A DNA stretch of 64,000 bases. Source: Eriocheir sinensis. Taxonomy: Eukaryota; Arthropoda; Malacostraca; Decapoda; Varunidae. Where the stretch lies: assembly GCF_024679095.1 (NCBI RefSeq), contig NC_066516.1, positions 21,591,035 through 21,655,034 on the forward strand, given 5' to 3'. The notes under the pieces were generated by a model. It was not told where the DNA came from and did no database searches. It saw only the letters and a list, made by a program, of their open reading frames with translations. The stretch's first letter is position 1. Every line of letters begins with the position of its first letter. Shown here in pieces: positions 26,101 through 36,210 of the stretch. Position numbers and translations under genes: made by a program.

Positions 26101-26793
26101 AAAACGACACAACTACGTCAGGTTACTGCGTTATTACGAGGGAAGGAGGAAGCCCATGGGAAATCCTCTCCGCGCGGAGGGAATGAAGAGGGGACAAGGA
26201 AGTGAGTGAATGACTGAATCTCCGTCTCTGCTGCAGGAAGACAATCGCCCCACCCACGACGTCCCCCAGCCCGTGAGGCCGCCGCCGACGCCGGCCTCCA
26301 GACGCGTCCAAGGCTGCTGAGGATGATTACGGCAAAAATGGACCCGATTTATTTGGCGCGGTGCATATGAAAGCATTACTTACACCCCAAGGCTCTCAAT
26401 GGTGTGTGTGGGACAAGTACCGGCCCTACCCAACCCTAGCTCACCTTTGCTCCTTTTCCTCATTCTCCTCATTCTCCTCCACCGTCCTTCCCCGTCAAGG
26501 GTGTTGCATCGGTGCCCAAGGATAATGTAGGAGCTCAAGGATGCAGCAAAATAACGAGGGAAGCTGTACAAAGACCGGCGTAGATTGTGGCTCAGATACG
26601 GGCCGGCCCCGAGCCCCGGCCTTGTCGCTGGTGAACCTCTCGAGGCAAAGATAATTTTGCTTTCTTTCCCCGTTCCCTTCTTGCGTGCCGACCTTCCGGA
26701 GTCTCCATCACCCCCGACAGTCCCCGGCGCTTGCTCTTCCGCGAACCAGGGCCGAGGGAGAAGGAAGAACTGCCTCCCTCACGTGCTCGCGCA

Positions 26794-27019
26794 GGGACCA
26801 TATTCTTAATTAAACATTTCGGCGCCAAGCACACACATGACACTGCTTTCGTATGGGTCTTGGGCATTTCCATGGGTAGTTTAATGACCCTGGTGGTAGC
26901 TCGACCCTTCTTCTGTACCATAAACCTAAAAGAAACACTCATTAGAACCCGATTGATTTCCTTTATGGCCTTCGGAAATAGATGATGTGAGTGGCGGAAG
27001 CATCTGAGAAGACCAAGTC
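26794..27019 (-). mobile_element. MITE-like interspersed element, copy C
   Basis: Read on the minus strand it aligns with copies A and B through its length: CGGGTTCTAATGAGTGTTTC, AGGTTTATGGTACAGAAGAA, GGTCGAGCTACCACCAGGGT and CGAAATGTTTAATTAAG. The right terminus (on the plus strand at 26794) is GGGACCATATTC. It is more diverged than A and B, and no clear target-site duplication was found. Confidence 0.65.
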
Positions 27020-28719
27020 AGTCCTGCTATACCTTACAACGCTGATGGGCGAGGGGCGTCGACAGGGGCTGGGGACTGATGACCTTCACGCTATGGGAAA
27101 CACCAGGGGGGGAGGGGGGGGGTACAGTGCCGCCCTCATACAAACAAACAATCAAACAAACGCCGCCCGCTACCCGTGTTGCTTCATCCAGAGCCCCGTT
27201 CCGCCGACACGCCTCATGAATGGGTAATGAATATCCGAGCAGCGTGTAGTAACTGGACACGACTGGTTAGCCTTGAAGAGGAAACCCCCCGCGGCAGTTC
27301 CTCCCATTACTGCACGGCGGGGGGGGCGAGGGAAGCCACACCATTAAGATAAACGATAACACTAAATCATCAAACCGTTCCCCTTTCACCCAGTCCCTCA
27401 TCCCTCCGACCTCTCCTCTGACCTCCCTTCCCTCCTTCCTCCTCTTCCCCGTTCCCCGCTGTCCCTTCCTTCCCTACTCCCCCGCAGTGACCCCAAACGA
27501 ACCCAAACTCGATCACAAACACGTGTCGCTCCCAAGACGACCGACGACCTGATACACACACACACACACACACACACACACCTGCCAACACTCCAAACTC
27601 TCGCCATCAAAAACAACGTAAAGCCAATCACTCGCGACATCTTTAATTCCTCATGACGCGTGCGGACTCGAGGATGCTGGGGAGAGGAAAGGGACGGGAG
27701 GGGGAAGGAGACTGGGTGCCGAAGCGTGACTGGAAGCACAACGGAAGCATGGAGACGATGAAATGACGTGCAAAAAAACCTGTATCCAGGGACATCACGA
27801 CCACCTTCCCTCTCCCTTAATCTCCCCCTTCCCTTCCCCTTCCCCTCCCTCCCCCAGCGGCAACAGGTGCAATAACGAGTCACCGCGGTAGTTCCCAGTC
27901 ACCTGTCGGGCCGGAGGAAGGAAGAGGCTGGGTAGCGGTGCAAGTGACGTAGGAGAGGAGGAAGGGGAGGAGGAAGGGGAAGGGAGGAGGAGCTGGCTCG
28001 TTCCTCACCAGCCAACCTTGAGTAACGGTAGACGGCCTTGCACAGGTCCTCTCCCCTCCCCGCCGCGCCCCTCCCCTCTCCTTCCCCTCTAATCCCCTCG
28101 CCTCACCTTCCCTCTCCGCCGTTCTCCTCTCATACATAAATTTATTCACACCTGCCTCCCCGCGCCTTCTCTTTCAAAGGACCGAAACTGCATTTACACA
28201 AGCACAAACAAGAATATCCACACAAACACACAAACGCACAAACACAACCTCTCCCCCTCCTCCCTCCCCCCACCGTTCATCATAAAACCCTCATCCTCCG
28301 CGTCTAACATTAATGTCACGCTACTCAGTAAACCAAACCTAAAGTGGCCCTCAAACGCCCCTTGCTTCTTGCCCTCATCCCTCCTACCACTACCAACACC
28401 ACCGGCCCACTCCCCGACCCTCACCGCCGCCCACACACTCCCAGCCACAGTACCCACGCAGTTCGGGACAGATCAATGCTTGCAACCCACCCTCGAGCCA
28501 CCCGCCTTCCTTTCCCTTCCCCTTCCCTTCCCTCCATCGCTGCCAGGCCAAGGTGACTGTTTAATGGCTTTGTCCTCAGGTGCCGCTCTCTTTGCCTCTT
28601 CCCGAACTTGAAAGCATCGATCGTGATTAGACAGCTCGACACATGTCCACGACACGTCCCTTATCCTCTGCTCTTTTTCTCCTTCCCTTCCCACGCGCGG
28701 ATTAGCTAGCTGGGTTCGC

Positions 28720-28756
<37 letters not shown>

Positions 28757-28969
28757 CTTTAGATTTGTTTGGTGGTTGTTACGTAACGTCGTAGTGGTGT
28801 TGACAGTGGTGGTGATGCTGGTCGTAGTGATGGTGGCGATGGTGACAGGGAAGATATGTATGGGTTGTCAGAGATCACGGATAAAGACCAGGGCTGATTT
28901 TGAAGATGGTGATGTTAAGTGTTAAAGTAGACTTACACTTATATTCTTAACTTGGAGCTGGGAAAAGAG

Positions 28970-29220
28970 ACTGGTGGTGGTGGTGTTGCTATTGATGGTG
29001 GTGAGGGTGGTGTTGTGGGTGGTGGTTGTGGTGATGATGTGGATGGTAGCGGTGGTAATGCTAGGGGTGGTAGCGGTGGTGGTGATGATGGTAGTGATGG
29101 TGGTAGTAGCGGTGGCAGTGATGTTGGGGGTGGAAGTGGTGATGATGCCGGGAGTGGTTGTGTTGGGAGTGGTGGGAGAGTTGAGGGTGGAAGCGGTGGT
29201 GGGGATGGGGGGGGGCGGTT
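28970..29220. repeat. degenerate GGT/GAT trinucleotide repeat region
   Basis: About 250 bp of GGTGGT, GATGGT and GTAGTG variants; the Gly/Val-rich frames on this strand are by-products. Confidence 0.8.
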
Positions 29221-29872
29221 GTCAGGGGTGTGTAGACGTCCTACACATATCCTACATGCACGGAGAGTGGATGGGGGGGAGGGGCGGTTTGACCTTCCCG
29301 CCCTCACGCCGGGACGCAAGAAATCCTTCCCTTGGGGCGAAGGGCGAAGCGGTGCGGGGGGGGGAAGGGGGATAAGTGAGACATGGGGGTGGGGGGAAGG
29401 GGGGGGCTAAGGAGGATAAGTGAGACATGGGGGGAAGGGGGGCGGGGCGGGGCGAGGGCACCTTTGTGTGTTACGAATGAGCACCACGGCGTTGACCTCC
29501 ACCCGACGAGGACACGGAGGAGGACACCGCGAGGGAGAATAAGAAAAAAAAAAAAACTAAGGAAAACAACACAATCAACCAGAAGAGAAAAAGGAAGGTC
29601 AGGCAGTCGGTCGGTTAGCTAGTCGTTGTTCTATTAATATATTTTTCGCTGTTTCCACTGACCTTCCTCCACTGACCTTGTTTATTTGCTTCTTGCCAAG
29701 CGATACAAGTTATTACTCCACCCCCCCCCCAACCGACCCCCCCTCTCTACCTAGCCCAGTCAGAACACTCAGACTACCACACCCCACTCCCCAACGACCC
29801 CCCAACTCTCCCTTTCCTTCCTCCCCCTCCCCAAACCTGGCTTCTTGTCTACCTCCGTTCCTTAATGAGAGG

Positions 29873-29962
<90 letters not shown>
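29873..29962. repeat. (AAT)n microsatellite
   Basis: An uninterrupted run of about 30 units. Confidence 0.97.
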
Positions 29963-32900
29963 GATAGCAATAAAAATAAAAATACATATAAACAAGTAGC
30001 TATCTTTTTACCATGTATCAAAAAGTAACACTTGGAAGTAATGCTTAAGCTAGTCTAGTATTGTTTAGTATCTCTCTGGTTTGCTGTTAAGTGTCCTAAT
30101 AATAATGTATTTTTACGTCTGTCTTGTTTCTTTGTCCAGCCTGCCATCTGCCACTCCGTCAATATAAGCTCGGTAATCTAATGAAAGCACAGGCGTAAAT
30201 AGACCAAAACAGGGCAGTACAAGACAACTGCTCAGGTGATAAGGACTAATTAATGCATCGCCCCTTCAGCCTTTAAAGTCACATGTTCGTCCTCGTTAGT
30301 CTTGGCATCGCGACGCTCACGCACACAAAAACACACACGCATCAATCTTGCATCAGTCAGCCGCGGGGACACGCCCTGAAAGCTGTCTATCAGTGGACGT
30401 GCACGGCCACCAAATGTCCCCGAGGTCGCGTCAGTCATGTCCGACCGAGGCTGCGTAAGGCGTTATTTTTTTTCCGCGTTAACTGTACGTGAGTAACGAA
30501 ACTGATTGTCTTATTTTTTTAAGAAATTGTAGAGCATTATATTATATTTTATCATACCTTGCTTTTACCTCGTTAACCGTACCGTACCGTAAAAAAAAAG
30601 CTACTTGATAAGGGTCGCCTCGGGCATTTTCGGGACAAACAACGGCCCAGCGTCAGGCAAACGAGGCGCCGAGGAGGTGGTGTCAGGGAGGCATCAAGGA
30701 TTTCTCACTAATTAAAGAACACAGCCAACGCCTTCTTGGCCTCGTTGATGCTCGGAGGCGAGGCGCGCAACACAAGGAAAGGGAGCCCGGTGTCTTACCT
30801 TCCTGGCCTGCCGCTCCCGCCCTCGTGCCGCCCTGCCCCGCACGCTGCGCCGACACTCCTGTTCTCGGGGTCCTCTGGAAGCTTGTTTGAGCCCGGCAGC
30901 ATCAGAATACACCATGCATGAAACACTGAAAGGCAAACACGGAATCGATGTATACTTTATGGATTAGTGAACCTCTTCCGCAAACGCTCATTTCGGCCCG
31001 GCAGCAAAACGCATCGCCACCACTGACCACCAAAACACGGAAAGGGATGTCTGTGTTATAGCTGCGGATTACTTAACCTCTCCTCGTGCGGGTTGTTGTC
31101 TCTAGGTTTACAGTTACAGTTTTATGTGTGGAAAAAAATATAATCAACAGGGAAGGAAGTCGAATCAGAGCGAATGAAGCCTCGAGCCGAGCTTCAGGTA
31201 CCGCTCACCCGACGCGGCAACAAAAAGCGATCTGAACCACAAGGAAAATAAAAACAATTACCAGTAGTGCATAAAAAGTGGAGAGAAAGTGGTACATGTG
31301 GAGAAAGGAGAAATGAGTAAGGAGTAAGAGTGGGGCGAGCAGGTCTGAGAGGAGGAGGAGGAGGAGGAGGAGACGGTGGAGGTGGTGGTGGTATTGAGGT
31401 GGAGCAGCAAAGGACTCTCTTTCAGATATGAATATTCACATCCGAGAGTCTGAGGCAGGCAAGACCGCACTCTCGTACACTTTCAGGTTGGGAAAGGGGG
31501 CGTCTCTGTCTACCCCCCCCCCCCCACACACACACACACTCTCCTCCCTTCCATTCCCCACAAAGCCTCTACCGGTACACACACACACATACACACACAC
31601 ACACTAGAACAGGCTCTATACCTACTAGTAGTCACTAAACTGATAACATTCATCCCTCGAATTTTCAATAAGTAAGTTAGGCAACCGAACATTAAGTATA
31701 ATTGTATCCATTTCCCTCCTTTTTGCTCCGCCGGTGTGGCGATACAATGGGCGACCTTCAGCGGTGGGGCAGCCGGTAATCATATTTAATTGTATTGTGG
31801 ACTCATGGCTCCGCCGCGCCATGCAGTATTGCTAAACATTTATTCGTGTTTCGCTCTCGACGGTCATTTACCGAGGCGCGAAACAGCGAGGCGTGTAACA
31901 GGGAGAGAATGTGTCCATTACGATGCAGTGTTCCGGTGGGGCTGGTGGGGTGGAAGGGCAGCGTGTCCAAAAGCCTCCTCCTGCTGCTGCTGCTGCTTGG
32001 TATTCGGCCGCCAACACAAGGAAGCACCGCGCGGCCTTAACTTATTTCGGGAACCATCAAGGCTTGTCCCTAAAGTTGAAGATGTATTCTCTTGCTTCCC
32101 CTTTGTGTCCAAGTCAACAAGTACACGCATGATTTCGCCTCCATGCAACTTGATTGTCGTTAAATGATAGTAGTGACCTCAGCGATGGACATATTGTAAT
32201 TGTCACATCAGGCTGAGGAGGAAGTGTCGCCAGGAGGGTCCACATGATTCTTTACTGTGTCGACTTTAGAGTAACAAGACTCAACTTCCTTTTTATGTTG
32301 CGCTTTCACTCTCAAGCCTTGGGACTACCTTTGTTATCGTTAATGCATTATTAGTCATATTCATTAATGATCACATACAAAACTGATGAATTACATCCCC
32401 ACCGACGATGATATTTTGCTCTTGAGCCCACAACCAAACAAACAAACAAAAAAAAAAAAATCATGTAAACTAGTAGTGTTGTCCTCGGTTTTCCGGACCT
32501 CAGACTTCGTAACAGTGATATTGGGTTTGCTGGGATTCGGTTGCGTTCATTGCAGGAGGTGAGGAACAGTTTGGTTACTCCTTACCAGCAGGGAGCTTGA
32601 GAAGAGGCCCTCTGCATTTTTTTTTTTTTTTTTTTTTGCCTGAGCCTTTTTTATATAATACGAGTATGAATGTTTGTTGTCAAGAACTGTTATAAGTGTT
32701 AGGTGTCTTCCCAAGCCTCACCCCCGTCCAGTATGCGTAGTGTGCGCGCGTGGGGCGCCGCTGCTGTGCCGGTGAACGAGAATATTACGATTGCTCCTTG
32801 GTTCCTCGTCCCCAGCCCATGTGCATCACGTGGTTCACAGCCCCGCGGCCTTCACAGCCATGGCTCATCCGTCTGCATGTTTATGATGCAACAATGACTT

Positions 32901-33569
32901 CATTTCACTTCCCTAGTACTACTACTTCGTCAGCTTCTATGAATTTAGAAAAGTATGGCAACTGCAGCGCTGGATGACTTTTAGCTTAACTTGCTTCACT
33001 GCCTGGACTTTATTCTACCACCAACTATTGTGCAACGCTTCCCTTCACCCTTCTCAGCGTGGCCCACGGCGACCCTCCCGGCCAGAGCCTGGACCGTCAA
33101 GAAGCTTTCGGTTTCCTCAAATCATCATGTCATTGAAAGATATGTTCCTGTGATTTTTCCTTTTTTTTCCTTCTTACCTCGCGCAGGTCCTCTGCCCTCG
33201 GTGTCGACGGAAGACTGGCTGCGTGGCTGTCTCCGCTCAGGGATCACACTCCTCGGGGTTCATGCTGAAGCAGCTTCGAACAGGGATGGCTGCGGTTCGT
33301 CCACAGATGGCGTTGTACCGCCTACCTTCCTTCACCTTTTAGTTACTCTCTCTCTCTCTCTCTCTCATGAGCAGTGTTACCATTCTGGTTTGTGGTGTTT
33401 ATTACTGACATGTATCTCGTGTGTGGCAGACTTCTAGGTCCTGCTCGTTTTTCAGTTGTTTGCCTCTGCCACGCTCCGTGGATGGGCACCAGTTGTGAGC
33501 TTTCCTTCTGCATTTTATTATTCTTTTTTGTTTTCCCTTTTTAAGACTATGTTGGATAAATAGAGAATA

Positions 33570-34324
33570 TATATTTCTTTGCACATTTATTTTAAGACTC
33601 AAAATTTGAACTCCCAAATATTACAAAAATGTACATACAAGCACACGGTGGAACTATTTGTTATGACAAACTTATGTTCATAAGATTACAGTAAGAACTA
33701 GCATGATGCAATGGCAATAATAATATTGACAATAATAATAAAGATGACGGCATAACAAACAGTTCGCCAGACACGGCTAAATAATAATAATGACATCGAG
33801 ATCTAGCAATGAGTGATGAGCGATGAGAAATGAGGGTGACTCTGGTCCACGAGGGTGAGACTCATGAGGGTGAGGCAGCATGAGGCGATGAATACTGAAC
33901 TAGGTACATCACTAGGCTCTCGCCCGGCGGGGACTTGTGCCTCCCGCCTCACAAGCTGGGTGGGGCGGGCAGCCAGTTTCAGGGCCACCTGAGGCGGCCC
34001 GAGTAAGCGGGCGGGTTTAGACTGACGCCCGCCCCCTGTACACGACGTGCTGCTGTGCGGGCGGGTCGGGAGCAGGCGGCGCCACCCCTTCTACAATCTC
34101 CGTTGCCGAGTCGGGCACCGCGTCACCGCGTGCTCCAGGACCCTCTCGCACACTGCGGCGGCTGCTTGCGCTCTTCCAATTGTAAAAAATTCTCTTCTTT
34201 GTCTCTCTGATTGCCACCGCTTCTTCTGCTCCTCGCTTAATCTTCTTCCATCAGTCCGCCTGAGAGTGAGAATATCGGGCCACATAGTGGCTTTGTACTC
34301 GGGTAAGCGTTGCCCAACCCTACA
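33570..34324 (-). other. E75: E75 3' untranslated region
   Basis: The stretch from the TAA stop to the first AATAAA on the minus strand has no other usable signal, giving a 3' UTR of about 750 nt. It contains an ATTTA near 33780, of the kind found in short-lived early-response mRNAs. The exact cleavage position is inferred. Confidence 0.55.
33586..33591 (-). terminator. poly(A) signal AATAAA of E75
   Basis: The first canonical AATAAA on the minus strand after the E75 stop codon lies 734 nt downstream of it. An A/T-rich stretch follows on the transcript. No closer AATAAA or ATTAAA was seen. Confidence 0.5.
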
Positions 34325-36202
34325 TTACGCTTCCAAAATGAACTCCTGGGGGGTTGGGGGCGGCGTCTTTTTGGAAAGGTTGAGCGGCTGCGAGTCTGCA
34401 ATATCGACCTGAAGTTCGACCATGGGCGATGAGGACGATCTCTGGTGGGGCTGAGCGCCCATGCCAGTATGTTGGATCTCCATGCCCTGTGATGGCGACG
34501 GGGCAGGTGCGTCTGGAGATGGTGAAGGCTGCGCCCCGAGGCCCACTGGCGTTGTCGACATCCTGGGCTCGTAGTAGCGTGACGGAGTGGGTGTTGTGAG
34601 AAGATGGACACGCGGCTGGGCCGTGACGGTGGGCTGCATAGGACTCATACTTCCGCTGCTACTGCTGCTGGCACCCCTCGAAGATGGGCACGACCATGAT
34701 GAGGCTGGAAGTTGCAGGCGATCCATGGCGGGTTGTGGGATGTAATATGGGGCTGGGGACACTCGGGACCCAGATGGTAACCGTTCTCGGACCTCGTTGC
34801 GCATAATCATGGAGTGCAGGAGATCAGCTCGTCGCATGGTGTCTTCAGAGATCTTTGAGCCTTCTAGCAGAGTTCTGGCGAGGGTGGAGTGAGAGGCGGC
34901 CAAGCTGGGGCTGCACAGAGTGGAGGCCAGGGTGGAGTGGGTGGCGGCGAGGGAGGAGGAGCTTTGGGGAGGCTGGGCCAGGGTCTGAGCCAGCAGGGAA
35001 GGGGTGGGCTGGGAGGAATGGGGCTCCTCTTCCCGACGCAAAGCACGGAACTTCTTGTGGGGCTTGTAAGCCTCCTCCATGAGCAGGTCTGTGTTGATGA
35101 TGGGGGGAGCCTGCAGGGCGCGGCGCAGCACAGACATGTCCTCCTCGCGGTCCTCCTCACTCTTCTCGTCGATTGACGAACGTGGGGACGAGCAGACTGA
35201 TGGCGAGGAGAGCTTGTCGCTGCGGTCTGTTCCACTTTCGATGCCTGAATCGTCCGGACTATCGGATTTTCTTTTGCTGAAGGGGCACTTGAGGGGTGAC
35301 TCTGTGGCCTCGTCACCGGAGGAGGCGCCCTCGGAATTGTCGTGGCGGCGGCGGGCCAGCGGGAAGGGTGGGCGCAGCTCTGTGTAGCCAGACACTTCGC
35401 TGCCGCATAGGGATTCACCGGAACTTGCAGATTCCCCAGAATACATAGACTCTGAGCAGGAGACTGGAGAGCGCATGGCTTCATCTGCAGCACAGGAGGA
35501 GGATGGGGAGCCAACGCTGCTCTCCTGCTCCATGCTCCAGGAAGACCGTGAGTCGTCCCAGGGTCCTGATGTGGCTGCTGTGTGCTCAGTCATCTTGTAC
35601 TTGAGTAGCTTTTCAGAGTGTAGCGTGTTGAGTGTGCGCAGGTCAGGGATCTTGGCCAACAGCTCGCGATGCAGACTGGGGTTCTCTGGGTGGTGTTTGG
35701 ATACCACAGTTTGAAGGCAGTTCACAAGGTGCCTCTGCACGCGCTCCACAAGCTCTGCGTTGCGAAGACCTGGTCTGTCGGGAGCAAGAACGACCACGGC
35801 GCAGAAGAGTGCGAGCTCTGCGTCACTGAGGCACAGGCTGTTCAGGCGCTCAGCAAAGTCGAACATGGAGTCCACCAAGAAGCGTGCGTTGACTGACGTG
35901 TGCAGAGCCTCGCGACGCAGCAGCTGCCCGTTGAGGCACAGCATGGTGTTGGAACGGGCGTCGAACATGGCTGCCAGGCGCACCAGCAGCACCTCAAACA
36001 CTCCCGCCTTGAGCAGCGTGACCTGATCCTCCTGTGGCAGTTGCTGGAACCCAGGCAAGCGCTTGGCAAACTCCACGACACCGCGGATGGCTGGTGAGAA
36101 GCGCTCGCTGAAGTCCTGTACAAGTTCCTGCTGGCCGTGGAGGGGCACTGGCCTGGGGTTCAGTGGGCACGCTTGAGGAAGGATGGGGTTCAGTGGGCAC
36201 GC
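34325..36202 (-). CDS. E75: E75 exon 5: ligand-binding domain and F domain to the stop codon
   Basis: The acceptor TTCCTCAG|GCGTGC opens a single exon of 625 codons plus TAA (residues 182-806). The ligand-binding domain shows the family signature (RGVVEFAKRLPGF, DQVTLLKAGVFEVLLVRLAA) and ends with helix 11 (DLRTLNTLHSEKLLKYKM). H376 in LHSEKLL is the equivalent of the heme-coordinating histidine of REV-ERB, and the Cys-Pro motif ACPLNP matches the REV-ERB CP heme ligand region. Helix 12 is missing, as in other E75/REV-ERB proteins, so this is a constitutive repressor fold. The F domain (about 418 aa) is Ser/Pro/Thr-rich with poly-Ser runs and acidic patches. It ends SQPLNLSKKTPPPTP, then QEFILEA, as expected for full-length E75. 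ACPLNP occurs twice, 10 residues apart (C183 and C193). The intact frame argues against a pseudogene. Confidence 0.97.
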   Translation of the reverse strand, partial: ACPLNPILPQACPLNPRPVPLHGQQELVQDFSERFSPAIRGVVEFAKRLPGFQQLPQEDQVTLLKAGVFEVLLVRLAAMFDARSNTMLCLNGQLLRREALHTSVNARFLVDSMFDFAERLNSLCLSDAELALFCAVVVLAPDRPGLRNAELVERVQRHLVNCLQTVVSKHHPENPSLHRELLAKIPDLRTLNTLHSEKLLKYKMTEHTAATSGPWDDSRSSWSMEQESSVGSPSSSCAADEAMRSPVSCSESMYSGESASSGESLCGSEVSGYTELRPPFPLARRRHDNSEGASSGDEATESPLKCPFSKRKSDSPDDSGIESGTDRSDKLSSPSVCSSPRSSIDEKSEEDREEDMSVLRRALQAPPIINTDLLMEEAYKPHKKFRALRREEEPHSSQPTPSLLAQTLAQPPQSSSSLAATHSTLASTLCSPSLAASHSTLARTLLEGSKISEDTMRRADLLHSMIMRNEVRERLPSGSRVSPAPYYIPQPAMDRLQLPASSWSCPSSRGASSSSSGSMSPMQPTVTAQPRVHLLTTPTPSRYYEPRMSTTPVGLGAQPSPSPDAPAPSPSQGMEIQHTGMGAQPHQRSSSSPMVELQVDIADSQPLNLSKKTPPPTPQEFILEA

Positions 36203-36210
36203 CTGAGGAA
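36171..36210 (-). repeat. 30-nt tandem duplication across the exon 5 acceptor
   Basis: CTTCCTCA(G/A)GCGTGCC plus CACTGAACCCCA occurs twice with a 30-nt period; GCG starts at 36202 and at 36172. The first copy is the used acceptor, and the second lies inside the exon and duplicates ACPLNP in frame. An acceptor at the second copy (CAAG|CG) would shift the frame. Confidence 0.9.

Larger units (their letters stand above)
19880..26793. other. intergenic, no gene recognised
   Basis: It contains an 89-bp triplicate, a purine-rich minisatellite (22620-23110) and an AC array (22295-22342). ATTT repeats lie at 21712-21735 and C/T-rich low-complexity DNA at 21780-22210, 24290-24420 and 24780-25000. Short frames such as 23392-23610 (+) look protein-like in part but have no recognisable domain, splice context or repeat across the window. 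Confidence 0.5.
27020..33565. other. intergenic, downstream of E75; no gene recognised
   Basis: It contains AC and TG arrays (27554-27581, 28723-28755), GGT/GAT triplet-rich DNA (28970-29220), an AAT array, poly-A and poly-T runs (32444-32460, 32619-32638) and GGA/GGT triplets at 31347-31392. A+T-rich unique sequence lies at 32160-32400. Frames of 60-125 codons have no recognisable content. Confidence 0.5.

Noticed and set aside
28952..29410. Gly- and Val-rich plus-strand frames
   Set aside because: Produced by GGT/GAT trinucleotide repeats.
34864..35514. 216-codon minus-strand frame
   Set aside because: It overlaps E75 exon 5 in another frame and is Ser/Pro/Cys-rich; it is a shadow of the real coding exon.
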